Part shown: positions 38,515 to 47,757 of the stretch, one piece after another
Layout: each line of letters begins with the position of its first letter
Numbering within the stretch: the first letter of the stretch is position 1
Notes under the pieces: model-generated
Told to the model about the DNA's origin: nothing
The model's database searches: none
The model's input: only the letters and a program-made list of their open reading frames with translations
Assembly: GCF_000185365.1 (NCBI RefSeq)
Contig: NZ_GL622241.1
Location: 1,609,160-1,673,159, forward strand
Length of the DNA: 64,000 bases
Direction of reading: 5' to 3'
Source: Enterococcus italicus DSM 15952
Lineage (GTDB): Bacteria; Bacillota; Bacilli; Lactobacillales; Enterococcaceae
Translations under genes and position numbers: made by a program

Positions 38515-38705
38515 TGCGTTCTCCTCACTTATATCAACTTCAAAATTGTCCGTGCTTTCATTTTATGCTATATCTAATTGAAAATAAACCAGTAATACGA
38601 TCTATTCAAAGAACTTTAGCTATTTTTTTAAGAAAAAAATAAGAAAGTGCAATGAATGTTCTTGAATTAGCTATTATGTACCTCATCAAAAGACATGATG
38701 ACCAA

Positions 38706-38798
38706 ATAAAAAACACCCGAACGAGAAATAGCAAGATGATCCAAAGGAATGTACCACTTTAGAATGGCACCTAGGCTATTTCGCTAAACGTTCGGATG
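38706..38798 (-). ncRNA. Structured 3' element of the frr transcript
   Basis: The 310-base gap between the FemABX gene and frr holds one long hairpin on the minus strand. CATCCGAACG pairs with CGTTCGGGTG, GCGAAATAGC with GCTATTTCTC, and GTGCCA with TGGTAC around an eight-base loop. An unpaired 18-base side segment lies between the inner and middle stems, and TTTTTT follows. It ends the pyrH-frr transcript as a terminator, but is far more elaborate than needed. The rest of the gap, 38515-38700, is AT-rich with nothing I can name. Confidence 0.65.
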
Positions 38799-38825
38799 CT
38801 CAATCGATTGCTAAAGGAAGTTAAA

Positions 38826-39383
38826 TTATACTTCTAATAATTCTTCTTCTTTGCTTGCTGCGATTTTATCTAATTCTTTGATGCTTGCATCAGTTAGCTC
38901 TTGAATTGTTTTTTCTGATGTACGCAAATCATCTTCCGTGATGTCTCCGGCTTTTTGTTGCTTTTTGTATGAATCCATCCCATCACGGCGCGCATTACGA
39001 ATAGCAATTTTTGCTGATTCTGTTTCTTTTTTCACTTCTTTGACTAATTCTTTTCGGCGTTCTTCCGTTAATTGAGGAATGACCAAACGAATCACGTTAC
39101 CGTCACTTGTCGGATTGATACCGATATCAGAAGCTAAAATTGCTTTTTCAATATCTTTTAATGTTGACTTATCAAAAGGTGTAATCATTAAAATACGGGC
39201 TTCAGGAATTGTGATTGAAGCCAATTGGTTAATCGGTGTTGGCGCACCATAGTACACCACTGAAATGCGATCAAGTAAGCTTGCATTCGCTCTACCTGCT
39301 CGGATTTGTCCAAGTTCACGTTGTAGATTTTCAGCCGTTTTTTCCATTTTTGTTTTAATTTCATTTAAAATTGCATCTGCCAT
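38826..39383 (-). CDS. frr: Ribosome recycling factor
   Basis: RRF works with EF-G to split the ribosome after termination. The 185-residue product has the two-domain RRF pattern, with the long helical bundle ([21 protein letters not shown], then [18 protein letters not shown]) and the small domain containing [23 protein letters not shown]. It follows pyrH by two bases, which fits co-translation. A long hairpin follows the stop. Confidence 0.98.
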   Translation of the reverse strand: MADAILNEIKTKMEKTAENLQRELGQIRAGRANASLLDRISVVYYGAPTPINQLASITIPEARILMITPFDKSTLKDIEKAILASDIGINPTSDGNVIRLVIPQLTEERRKELVKEVKKETESAKIAIRNARRDGMDSYKKQQKAGDITEDDLRTSEKTIQELTDASIKELDKIAASKEEELLEV

Positions 39384-39385
39384 TA

Positions 39386-40141
<756 letters not shown>

Positions 40142-40204
40142 TTACCATATACTTTTTTTACACGTCTTATTTAATGAACGATTTAGAAAAAATACTATTT
40201 TCTT

Positions 40205-40236
40205 AAAAAAAAGGGAGCGCATTTCCATGCGTTCCC
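40205..40236 (-). terminator. Terminator of tsf
   Basis: GGGAACGCAT and ATGCGCTCCC form a nearly perfect stem followed on the minus strand by eight T, about 20 bases after the tsf stop. Confidence 0.92.
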
Positions 40237-40255
40237 TTCTGTTTTGAGAACAGAA

Positions 40256-41137
40256 TTATTTTTTCACTTGGCTCATAACTTCTTCAACAAAGTTATCTTC
40301 GCGTTTTTCGATACCTTCGCCAACTTCAAAACGGATAAATGATTTTACTGTAGCATTTTTTGCTGCAAGATATTTTGCAACAGTCACGTCTGGATCTTTA
40401 ACGAATGGTTGGTCTACTAATGAAATTTCAGCTTTGAATTTGTTTAGACGGCCGACAACCATTTTTTCAACGATATTCGCTGGTTTCCCTTCGTTTAACG
40501 CTTGTTCAGTTAAAACTTGTTTTTCATGATCAAGTTCTGCTTGAGGAATTTGTGCTTCGTTTACGTAGCGAGGGTTGATTGCAGCAACGTGCATAGCAAC
40601 ATCTTTCGCTAATGCTTCGTCAGTTGTTCCTTCAAGGACAGTTAATACAGCAATACGTCCGCCCATGTGTAGGTAACCACCAAATGCTGAATTGTCATCT
40701 TTTTCAACAACTTCAAAACGACGGAAGCTGATTTTTTCACCAATTACTTGTGTTGCTTCGATTAAATCAGATTCGATAGTTCCTTTAGCTGTTGGTAATT
40801 TCATAGCAGCTTCTAAGTCAGCTGGTTTGTGTTCTGCAACTAATTCTGCGATTTCTTTAACTAATTCTTGGAACTTTTCGTTTTTAGAAACAAAGTCTGT
40901 TTCAGAGTTAATTTCAACGATTGAAGCAACGTTGCCTTTTACTGCTACAGAAGCTAAACCTTCTGCTGCAATACGGTCGTTTTTCTTAGCAGCTTTCGCC
41001 ATACCTTTTTCACGTAATAAATCAACTGCTTTTTCAATGCTTCCTTCTACTTCAACTAATGCGCGTTTGGCATCCATCATGCCGACACCAGTCATGTCAC
41101 GTAATTCTTTTACTAATTTTGCTGTTACTTGAGCCAT
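40256..41137 (-). CDS. tsf: Elongation factor Ts
   Basis: EF-Ts recharges EF-Tu with GTP. The 293-residue product starts [20 protein letters not shown] with the UBA-like domain and conserved MDAKRALVE. It continues with the dimerisation core, containing [14 protein letters not shown] and [11 protein letters not shown], and a C-terminal module. It follows rpsB after about 100 bases that hold a strong hairpin. Confidence 0.98.
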   Translation of the reverse strand: MAQVTAKLVKELRDMTGVGMMDAKRALVEVEGSIEKAVDLLREKGMAKAAKKNDRIAAEGLASVAVKGNVASIVEINSETDFVSKNEKFQELVKEIAELVAEHKPADLEAAMKLPTAKGTIESDLIEATQVIGEKISFRRFEVVEKDDNSAFGGYLHMGGRIAVLTVLEGTTDEALAKDVAMHVAAINPRYVNEAQIPQAELDHEKQVLTEQALNEGKPANIVEKMVVGRLNKFKAEISLVDQPFVKDPDVTVAKYLAAKNATVKSFIRFEVGEGIEKREDNFVEEVMSQVKK

Positions 41138-41173
41138 CTTTAGTTTTCCTCCTAAATGTCATTCGTTCTTTTT

Positions 41174-41228
41174 AAAAAGAGCTGTTTCAAAGGAGCAACA
41201 GGCTTACGCCTAGCCTTTGAAACAGCTC
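41174..41228 (-). terminator. Hairpin between rpsB and tsf
   Basis: GAGCTGTTTCAAAGG and CCTTTGAAACAGCTC form a perfect 15-base stem with a GC-containing inner loop, followed by TTTTTAAAAAG on the minus strand. It looks like an intrinsic terminator within the rpsB-tsf pair and may reduce EF-Ts relative to S2. Confidence 0.85.
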
Positions 41229-41241
41229 CAATGAATATGAA

Positions 41242-42030
41242 TTATTCTGCTGATTCGTTATCGCCTTCAACTACGTCTACGATTTCTTCGATTGAAGTTG
41301 CTTCGCCTTCTGATTCAGCTACAAAGTCTTCTTCAACTACTTGATCTTCACCTTGGTTACCTTCGATAAATGCGTCAGCCATTTTAGCAGTGATTAATTT
41401 CACGGCGCGGATAGCATCGTCATTTGAAGGAATTACTACATCGATTTCATCAGGGTCACAGTTTGTATCAACCATAGCCACGATTGGAATGTTTAATTTT
41501 TGAGCTTCTTGAACTGCAATACGTTCTTTACGAGGGTCAACAATGTACATTACATCTGGAATACGAGGCATGTCAGCGATACCGCCTAAGAATTTTTCTA
41601 AACGTTCGCGTTCTTTTTTGATTCCTACAACTTCTTTCTTAGGTAGGACTTCAAAAGTACCGTCTTCTTCCATTTTGTTGATTTGTTTCAAACGAGACAC
41701 ACGTTTTTGGATTGTTTCCCAGTTTGTTAATGTTCCACCTAACCAACGGTGGTTAACATAGTATTGACCAGAACGAATTGCTTCGTCTTTGATTGCTTCT
41801 TGCGCTTGTTTTTTTGTTCCTACAAAAAGAGCGATTCCGCCGTCTTCAGCGACTGCTTTCATGTAGTCATAAGCTGCATCTACTAATTTCACTGTCTTTT
41901 GTAAGTCAATGATGTAGATACCGTTTCTTTCAGTGAAGATGTATTTCTTCATTTTTGGGTTCCAGCGACGAGTTTGGTGACCAAAGTGTACGCCGGCTTC
42001 TAGTAATTGTTTCATAGAAATTACTGCCAT
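41242..42030 (-). CDS. rpsB: 30S ribosomal protein S2
   Basis: S2 binds the head of the small ribosomal subunit. I start it at the ATG at 42030, preceded by GGAGGAAAC, giving 262 residues. It begins [20 protein letters not shown], and the [20 protein letters not shown] and [20 protein letters not shown] segments are characteristic. The C-terminal tail is strongly acidic (about 230-262), as in other enterococci and streptococci. The upstream region has a good promoter and a structured leader of about 120 bases. Confidence 0.98.
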   Translation of the reverse strand: MAVISMKQLLEAGVHFGHQTRRWNPKMKKYIFTERNGIYIIDLQKTVKLVDAAYDYMKAVAEDGGIALFVGTKKQAQEAIKDEAIRSGQYYVNHRWLGGTLTNWETIQKRVSRLKQINKMEEDGTFEVLPKKEVVGIKKERERLEKFLGGIADMPRIPDVMYIVDPRKERIAVQEAQKLNIPIVAMVDTNCDPDEIDVVIPSNDDAIRAVKLITAKMADAFIEGNQGEDQVVEEDFVAESEGEATSIEEIVDVVEGDNESAE

Positions 42031-42157
42031 TTTTTGTTTCCTCCAATTGGTTTTTGTTTTCCTCTCTTCTCCCATGACTCCTCAAAGAACTGAATATCAG
42101 CACCACTTTTCGGACAGGATAAGATGTGGATTTGTGTGAATCTATCACACCTGATAA
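42031..42157 (-). promoter_or_regulatory. Leader of rpsB, candidate S2 autoregulatory region
   Basis: About 120 bases separate the -10 element from the rpsB start. The RNA contains GGTGTGATAGATTCACACA (a GTGTGA/TCACAC hairpin), then AAGTGGTGCTGATATTCAG. Leaders of rpsB in other bacteria bind S2 to repress translation. I infer the same here from position and structure only. Confidence 0.45.
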
Positions 42158-42158
42158 A

Positions 42159-42186
42159 TTATACTTGAACAATCGACTAATTGCAA
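42159..42186 (-). promoter_or_regulatory. Promoter of rpsB
   Basis: On the minus strand TTGCAA (42181-42186) and TATAAT (42159-42164) are 16 bases apart. Confidence 0.75.
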
Positions 42187-42252
42187 GCAATTCTTTTCTT
42201 TCTTTTTCTGTTCATTTCAATAAATTTTTGATATGATTTGATAGAATAAAAA

Positions 42253-42266
42253 TGAATTTTTATGCA
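42253..42266. promoter_or_regulatory. Candidate ARG box upstream of argR
   Basis: TGAATTTTTATGCA matches the ARG-box consensus TGAAT-WWWW-ATTCA with one mismatch. It lies just before the argR ribosome site, where ArgR binding would repress its own gene. Short AT-rich matches arise by chance, so this is tentative. Confidence 0.45.
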
Positions 42267-42279
42267 AAGGAGAACACAT

Positions 42280-42747
42280 ATGAGGAAATCCGAACGTCAT
42301 CAAGTGATTAAACGAATTATTCAAGAAAAAACCGTTCGTACCCAAGAGGAATTATTAGCTGAATTGAAAGAGCTGAATATTACTGCGACCCAAGCGACCA
42401 TTTCCCGAGACATTCGCGACTTAAAAATCGTTAAGAAGGCCGATAAGGATGGTCTTGTGCGTTTTGAATTGTTTACGGAAGTCTCTGCAACTGAGGAACA
42501 GACCGATCACCAAGAATTATTCCGACAAATGAACGAATTTGTGACGAAAGTAGATGTCGCACAATTTTTAACTGTGCTTCACACACTTCCTAATAATGCA
42601 CAACTCTTGTCCGCAAGTCTCGATGATTACCCGCTTCCGGGCAAAGTTGCGACCATCGCTGGTTTTGACACCATTGTCATTATTACTAAGTCAAATGATG
42701 ATGCACTAGCCGTCGCCGATTTCTTTAATCAACAAATCGCCTTGTAA
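42280..42747 (+). CDS. argR: Arginine repressor family regulator
   Basis: ArgR-type proteins are hexameric arginine-sensing regulators of arginine synthesis and breakdown. From the ATG at 42280 (AAAGGAGA upstream) the product has 155 residues. An N-terminal winged helix (about 1-70) contains RTQEELLAELKELNITATQATISRDIRDL. The C-terminal oligomerisation and arginine-binding domain contains NAQLLSASLDDYPLPGKVATIAGFDTIVII. Enterococci usually have two or more ArgR/AhrC proteins, and the sequence does not tell which one this is. It faces argS across a shared terminator. Confidence 0.93.
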   Translation: MRKSERHQVIKRIIQEKTVRTQEELLAELKELNITATQATISRDIRDLKIVKKADKDGLVRFELFTEVSATEEQTDHQELFRQMNEFVTKVDVAQFLTVLHTLPNNAQLLSASLDDYPLPGKVATIAGFDTIVIITKSNDDALAVADFFNQQIAL

Positions 42748-42783
42748 TCACTAAATAAGTCTAAGATAGAACCGCTAGAAGAC

Positions 42784-42839
42784 AATAGACCCTACCATCC
42801 AAATGTTTGCGAAACACCTTCTGGATGGTAGGGTCTATT
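42784..42839. terminator. Two-way terminator between argR and argS
   Basis: AATAGACCCTACCATCCA and its exact complement form an 18-base perfect stem with a 20-base loop between two convergent genes. The flanks are AT-rich rather than clean T runs. Confidence 0.82.
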
Positions 42840-42855
42840 TGATTGTATCTCAGTC

Positions 42856-44547
42856 TTACATTTTTTCTGGTGCGTGTAGTCCCAATAAGCGTAAGTCTTC
42901 TTTTAATAGTATCGCTACTGCTTTTACTAATGCAAGGCGTGAGTCTTTTTCGCCGTCTTCAGCTAATACTTTCGTGTTTGCATAGTATTTATTGAATGCT
43001 TGCGATAATTTGATTGCATGTTTCGCGATGACAGATGGTTCATATTTATCTGCTGCAGCCTGAACAACATCAGGGTACGCTTGGATTAGCTTCACTACTT
43101 CCCAGCTAGCATCATCCGCTAGTGCATAGGTTGCATCAGGATTAAACGTAAATGCAGCTTTTGTCAAAATACTCATAGCTCTTGCATGGGTATATTGAAC
43201 ATATGGACCGGTCTCTCCTTCGAAACGAACGACTTCTTCTAATGTGAAATCAAAATTATTTAAGCGATCATTTTTTAAATCATGGAAAACCACGGCACCA
43301 ATACCGACTTGTTTTGCCACTTCTTCTTTATTGGCTAACGAAGGATTTTTTTCAGCGATTTGCTGTTGCGCAGAGGCTACAGCTTCGTTTAATACTTCCT
43401 CTAATAAAACAATTTTCCCTTTACGAGTAGATAATTTTTTACCATCTTTCGTAATTAAACCAAATGGGACATGATACATATCGTCTGACCATTCGAAGCC
43501 CATTTCTTTTAGGACTGCTTTTAGTTGTTTAAAGTGATAAGTTTGCTCATTTCCAACAACATAAAGTGATTTTGCAAACTGATACGTCCGTTTGCGATAC
43601 AATGCCGCTGCCATATCACGCGTAATATAAAGTGTCGCTCCGTCTGATTTACGAATAAGTGCAGGGTTTAAGTCGTATTGACTTAAGTCCACAATATCCG
43701 CACCTTGATCTTCTTGCAACAGGTGTTTTTCTTCTAACAATGTAACAATTTCATCCATTTTATCATTGTAGAAGGCTTCACCATTATAAGAATCGAACGA
43801 AACTTCAAGCATCGTATAGATTTTATTGAATTCTTTTAGTGATTCTTCACGGAACCATTTCCACAAATGAACGGCTTCTTCATCACTTTCTTCCAATTTT
43901 TTAAACCAAGCTCTTGCTTCATCTTCCAAGGCCTTATCTTCTTCGGCGCGCTCATGAAATTCCACATACAGACGTAGTAGTTCATTGATTGGTTGCGCTT
44001 TGACCGCTTCTTCAGAGCCCCATTTTTTATAAGCAACAATCAACTTACCAAACTGTGTCCCCCAGTCTCCTAAGTGATTGATCCGGATGGGTTGGTAACC
44101 AACTTTTTCTAAAATAAACCCTAAAGAATTGCCGATTACAGTCGAACGCAAGTGACCCATCGAGATAGGCTTGGCGATATTTGGTGAAGACATGTCAATC
44201 GGAACACTTTCATGATTTCCTATTGATGAGTCCCCATAATGACTGTCAGCAACTAATGCCTCATGCAAGATGGCTTGACTGATGGTTTTTTTAGACATAA
44301 AGAAGTTGATATAGGGTCCAACTGCTTCGACTTTCTCAACATATTCACTCGTTAATTGCTCAGCTAACTCGCCAGCGATGGCTTGTGGCGCTTTACGAAA
44401 GGCTTTTGCCAGTAAAAATGTCGGAAAGGCAACATCACCATGATCGACGGATTTGGGATTTTCTAATAGAGCTAGAATTTGATCATAAGATAGTTCATTT
44501 TTTAGCTGCTCATGTAATACTTCGGCAACGATTACTTTGTTATTCAT
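42856..44547 (-). CDS. argS: Arginyl-tRNA synthetase
   Basis: ArgS charges tRNA-Arg. The 563-residue class I enzyme has an N-terminal additional domain (1-110), the HIGH-type motif in [13 protein letters not shown] (about 133-145), [15 protein letters not shown] as the KMSK-type region and a C-terminal DALR anticodon domain with [21 protein letters not shown] precedes the ATG at 44547. A T-box leader with terminator lies upstream, so expression should rise when the cognate tRNA is uncharged. It is convergent with argR. Confidence 0.97.
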   Translation of the reverse strand: MNNKVIVAEVLHEQLKNELSYDQILALLENPKSVDHGDVAFPTFLLAKAFRKAPQAIAGELAEQLTSEYVEKVEAVGPYINFFMSKKTISQAILHEALVADSHYGDSSIGNHESVPIDMSSPNIAKPISMGHLRSTVIGNSLGFILEKVGYQPIRINHLGDWGTQFGKLIVAYKKWGSEEAVKAQPINELLRLYVEFHERAEEDKALEDEARAWFKKLEESDEEAVHLWKWFREESLKEFNKIYTMLEVSFDSYNGEAFYNDKMDEIVTLLEEKHLLQEDQGADIVDLSQYDLNPALIRKSDGATLYITRDMAAALYRKRTYQFAKSLYVVGNEQTYHFKQLKAVLKEMGFEWSDDMYHVPFGLITKDGKKLSTRKGKIVLLEEVLNEAVASAQQQIAEKNPSLANKEEVAKQVGIGAVVFHDLKNDRLNNFDFTLEEVVRFEGETGPYVQYTHARAMSILTKAAFTFNPDATYALADDASWEVVKLIQAYPDVVQAAADKYEPSVIAKHAIKLSQAFNKYYANTKVLAEDGEKDSRLALVKAVAILLKEDLRLLGLHAPEKM

Positions 44548-44569
44548 TTTGTTCCTCCTTCAGATTTGT

Positions 44570-44790
44570 TCACAAAAAAAGCTCTAGCAATCATCCAATT
44601 GCTAGAGACGAGATTCCCGCGGTACCACTCTACTTGTCTGCTTAACAGACCTACTTTGCTCTAACGGCAGCTACCGTTGATTCTCTAAAGTGCGTTTTCA
44701 TTCTCTTAGTATTCAGCTTGCACCGGCCTGAATTCGCTCTATGATTAGAATGTACTTCTCTTCGTCATTGAATCATTTATGAAACTGTTA
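44570..44790 (-). promoter_or_regulatory. T-box riboswitch leader of argS
   Basis: On the minus strand the leader contains a Stem I region with AGTA and GAA (specifier-loop S-turn elements) and the T-box core AGAGTGGTACCGCGGGAA (44614-44631). A terminator stem CTCTAGCAAT/ATTGCTAGAG with seven T follows (44574-44607). The T-box core can pair with the uncharged tRNA CCA end to form the antiterminator. The specifier codon cannot be fixed by eye: CGC (Arg, 44692-44694) and AGA (Arg) both occur near the expected loop. Confidence 0.92.
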
Positions 44791-44792
44791 CG

Positions 44793-44798
44793 ATTATA
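44793..44798 (-). promoter_or_regulatory. Promoter -10 element of the argS leader
   Basis: TATAAT lies just upstream of the T-box leader on the minus strand. The matching -35 (TAGCAA at 17 bases) is poor. The remaining stretch to 44941 shows nothing I can name. Confidence 0.6.
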
Positions 44799-44941
44799 CC
44801 AAAGGACGTATGATTTTGCTACCCTCAAAGTTTTGTGCGGAAATATTTTGGAGGCTAATGGTTTTACGATGAGTAGTTAATTTTTCCCTTTTGGATAACC
44901 GACACCTTTATACCAATGGAACCTTTCGTTCACTCAAAGTC

Positions 44942-45964
44942 TTACTTTTCATATCGCTCAAAAGCAAGACTTGGTTCAGCATTTAATGCTAAGTCCGCAA
45001 AGTGTCCTTTTTTTCGTTCAATAGAAGCTGCCGAACCAATCATTGCTGCATTGTCGCCACAAAGTTTTAACGGCGGGAAGATTAATTCGACATTTGGTAA
45101 GGTCGTTTTTATCGTTTCTGCTAATCGCTCTCTTAGTCCTTGATTGGCTGCGACACCGCCAGCAACAATTAACTGTTGCACCGGAAACTCTTGACACGCA
45201 CGAATCGTCTTAGTAACTAATACATCGACCACACTCGCTTGAAAGCTGGCTGCCAAGTTCACTTGATCTAATTCTTCTTGACGCTGTTGCGCATTATGAA
45301 CCAGATTAATAAAAGAACTCTTCAGTCCGCTAAAGCTAAAATCATACGTATCATCATTCAACATCGCACGCGGAAAATGATAGGTATCTTTTCCTTTGTG
45401 TGCGAGTTCGTCAATTTTTTTGCCACTAGGATAAGTTAGTCCGAGGACTCTTCCGACTTTATCGTATGCTTCGCCGGCTGCGTCATCTCTTGTTTCACCG
45501 ATGATCTCATACACGCCTTCAGCAGGTAGATAGACCAATTCAGTATGTCCGCCACTGACAAGCAACGCCATCGCTGGATATGTCACCTCTGTAACAAAGC
45601 GAGCAGCGCAAATATGGCCTGCCATATGGTTCACACCAATCAAAGGTAGGTCATTAGCCCAAGCAAAGGCTTTGGCGGCTGTAATTCCTATTAATAGTGC
45701 GCCTACTAAGCCGGGGCCTTTTGTAACTGCAACGGCAGCCAACTCTTCTGGTGAAACATCGGCTTCCTCTAACGCATCCTGAATACAATAACCAATTTGC
45801 TCCACATGGTGTCTACTCGCTACTTCTGGCACTACTCCACCGAAGCGCTCATGGCTTTTAATTTGTGAGGCGATAATATTTGTAAGAATGGTCGAACCGT
45901 TTTTAACAATTGCCACACTAGTTTCATCGCAACTACTTTCAATTGCTAGAATTAATTCATCCAT
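44942..45964 (-). CDS. tsaD: tRNA N6-threonylcarbamoyladenosine transferase TsaD
   Basis: TsaD transfers threonylcarbamoyl to A37 of tRNAs reading ANN codons, with TsaB and TsaE. The 340-residue ASKHA-fold protein has [12 protein letters not shown] (9-20), the metal ligands in [12 protein letters not shown] (about 112-123), [26 protein letters not shown] and [12 protein letters not shown]. It overlaps the GNAT gene upstream by eight bases. It is in one transcript order tsaB - GNAT - GNAT - tsaD, a usual Firmicutes set. Confidence 0.98.
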   Translation of the reverse strand: MDELILAIESSCDETSVAIVKNGSTILTNIIASQIKSHERFGGVVPEVASRHHVEQIGYCIQDALEEADVSPEELAAVAVTKGPGLVGALLIGITAAKAFAWANDLPLIGVNHMAGHICAARFVTEVTYPAMALLVSGGHTELVYLPAEGVYEIIGETRDDAAGEAYDKVGRVLGLTYPSGKKIDELAHKGKDTYHFPRAMLNDDTYDFSFSGLKSSFINLVHNAQQRQEELDQVNLAASFQASVVDVLVTKTIRACQEFPVQQLIVAGGVAANQGLRERLAETIKTTLPNVELIFPPLKLCGDNAAMIGSAASIERKKGHFADLALNAEPSLAFERYEK

Positions 45965-46430
45965 GGGTCTGTTCCTTCACTCTCTTTCGCAACAACCAAG
46001 CATCCTCTACTGGTTGTTCGTAATAATTTTTTCTAATGTGATAACGCTCGAACGAGAACTGCTCATATAATTTAAGGGCTCGCTGATTTGATGCTCTCAC
46101 TTCTAGTAAGATTTGCTGCACCTTTTGCCTTTGAAGTTGATCCTCCATGCTTTGAAATAAACAAGTCGCTAAGCCTTTTTTGCGAAAATCAGGATGGATG
46201 GCAAGTAAAAATAACTCAAACTCATCAAACAGCTGATGGCCGTTGACTAGGCCGATAATGTTTCCGTCTTCTTCTAGCAAAAAATAGCGAGCAAATTGCG
46301 AGTGAAAATCACTTATAAAAGCTTGATAATTCCAAGAAACACCCTCAGTAAATGCCGTCTCGACTAGCTCCTCGAGCTGGCGTGCCAGAGCCTCTTGATC
46401 TGGGTAATCCGTCAAAGTTTTGATTTTCAT
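45957..46430 (-). CDS. GNAT acetyltransferase (second RimI-like)
   Basis: This 157-residue single GNAT domain has the acetyl-CoA loop in [21 protein letters not shown] (about 93-113) and ends with [27 protein letters not shown], a RimI-type C-terminus. It lies between the first RimI-like gene and tsaD, overlapping both. Many Lactobacillales have two adjacent GNAT genes here. Its target protein or small molecule is unknown, and it is less like RimI than its neighbour. Confidence 0.87.
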   Translation of the reverse strand: MKIKTLTDYPDQEALARQLEELVETAFTEGVSWNYQAFISDFHSQFARYFLLEEDGNIIGLVNGHQLFDEFELFLLAIHPDFRKKGLATCLFQSMEDQLQRQKVQQILLEVRASNQRALKLYEQFSFERYHIRKNYYEQPVEDAWLLRKRVKEQTHG

Positions 46431-46960
46431 AAGCGCTTAAGCATATCCACTCCATCTTCTGCTATTTCTTGATAATAATTTGGCTTAATCTTTTGCGCTT
46501 CGAAGCCTAGTCGACGATACAAGCGCTGTGCATCGAGATTACTCACCCGCACCTCTAAAGATACAGTATCACAACCACTTGCTTTGGCATGTCTGATTAA
46601 TTCTTCCAAGAACCATTTGCCAATTCCTTGATTCTGATGATCTGGGTGCACTGCAATATTAGTAATGTGACCATCACCACCAAATAGCCGAATACCCGCA
46701 AAACCAACTAAATGATTTTCGCATTCACAAATTAAATACAAATGCGGTTGCTTGGAATAAAATTCAAGTAAAAAGGCACTCTTCGTCCAAGGTGTCTCAC
46801 CTGCATAAACAATTTTTTCAAGCTGTAATAATTCCTTAATATCCGACACCATCACTTCCCTAAATTGATAGTGCGCTTGCTTCGTTTTTAGTTCATCTAT
46901 GTATGGGATTGCTTGTTTGGGTAACAACTGTTTAAAAAAGGCTTTAAACTTTTTCCACAT
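46427..46960 (-). CDS. rimI: Ribosomal protein S18-alanine N-acetyltransferase RimI-like
   Basis: RimI acetylates the N-terminus of ribosomal protein S18. The 177-residue product (ATG at 46960 inside the end of tsaB, after TGAGGAA) has a GNAT domain with NIAVHPDHQNQGIGKWFLEE (about 95-114) and LEVRVSNLDAQRLYRRLGF, the RimI signature. The first 35 residues, MWKKFKAFFKQLLPKQ and on, form an unusual basic, amphipathic extension. It overlaps tsaB by 17 bases and the next GNAT gene by four. Confidence 0.88.
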   Translation of the reverse strand: MWKKFKAFFKQLLPKQAIPYIDELKTKQAHYQFREVMVSDIKELLQLEKIVYAGETPWTKSAFLLEFYSKQPHLYLICECENHLVGFAGIRLFGGDGHITNIAVHPDHQNQGIGKWFLEELIRHAKASGCDTVSLEVRVSNLDAQRLYRRLGFEAQKIKPNYYQEIAEDGVDMLKRL

Positions 46961-47663
46961 AGCTTTGTTTTTCCTCATTTTGATGATCGATTAACCATTT
47001 TTCCTCAGCTTCAACTCGTTTTAAATACTGTGGCACTACTGACAACGGATCAACAGTCACTTCGTTTTTTGCCAACTCGATCAAACGCACTGCTGTCGGG
47101 TAATTGGACAACTCATCCGTTGCAAAGATGGCTTTAGGTATGCTCGCTAAAATTTCTTGTTGAAATTTTTTTATATCCTGGCCGACAAAATGGACGTTGT
47201 CATAAGCCTTCACTAAATCAATCAGTTGGCTTAATGAGTAGTGTGCTTCGGTAATCACCGCCACTAATTGATCTTCTTGCCATTTATACGCCCCTGCATA
47301 GACATTTTGTCTCCGTGCATCAAAGAGCGGGACAATAATAGCATCTTGGACACGCACATTTGCTGCTAAGACTTTTAGACTAGAGATTGCCTTCAATGAG
47401 CAATTTAAGCTACTCGCAAGTATTTTCGCTGTCGTAACACCAATTCTTAATCCTGTATACGAACCAGGTCCAATTGCCACAAGGACTTCTTCGATTTGGT
47501 TGGGCTTCCAGCCTACACTTTTCACCAAATAATCAATACTAGGCATCAAAGAGACGCTATGATTTTTGTTGCCCATCGTTTGAATTTGACCTAAGATGAC
47601 TTGTTCTTTTGCAACTGCTAATGCCATTGTCAGATTCGATGTATCAATTGCCAATTGTTTCAT
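46944..47663 (-). CDS. tsaB: tRNA threonylcarbamoyladenosine biosynthesis protein TsaB
   Basis: TsaB is the non-catalytic partner of TsaD in t6A formation. The 239-residue ASKHA-fold product has AIDTSNLTMALAVAK (5-19), the conserved VAIGPGSYTGLRIGVTTAKILA (about 62-83) and VPLFDARRQNVYAGAY. It begins the tsaB-rimI-GNAT-tsaD unit, downstream of the galE pair and its terminator. Confidence 0.96.
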   Translation of the reverse strand: MKQLAIDTSNLTMALAVAKEQVILGQIQTMGNKNHSVSLMPSIDYLVKSVGWKPNQIEEVLVAIGPGSYTGLRIGVTTAKILASSLNCSLKAISSLKVLAANVRVQDAIIVPLFDARRQNVYAGAYKWQEDQLVAVITEAHYSLSQLIDLVKAYDNVHFVGQDIKKFQQEILASIPKAIFATDELSNYPTAVRLIELAKNEVTVDPLSVVPQYLKRVEAEEKWLIDHQNEEKQSYVEKV

Positions 47664-47706
47664 TCGTTTGTTCCACCTTCTTCAATTTCTTCCATATTCT
47701 ACCACA

Positions 47707-47756
47707 CAAAAAGAAAATAGCACAGAACCACTCCTAGAGTCGCCATGTGCTATTTT
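47707..47756 (-). terminator. Terminator of galE and the GalT-like gene
   Basis: AAAATAGCACA and TGTGCTATTTT pair with an inner ACTC/GAGT stem and lie right after the stop, followed by TTCTTTTTG on the minus strand. Confidence 0.8.
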
Positions 47757-47757
47757 A

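Noticed and set aside
38706-38798. T-box-like GTGGTAC in the element after frr
   Set aside because: The CCGCG part of the T-box core is missing, no Stem I is present and no gene follows that would be regulated.
44810-44941. Small gene or terminator between tsaD and the argS leader
   Set aside because: No frame with a ribosome site and no convincing stem plus T run was found.
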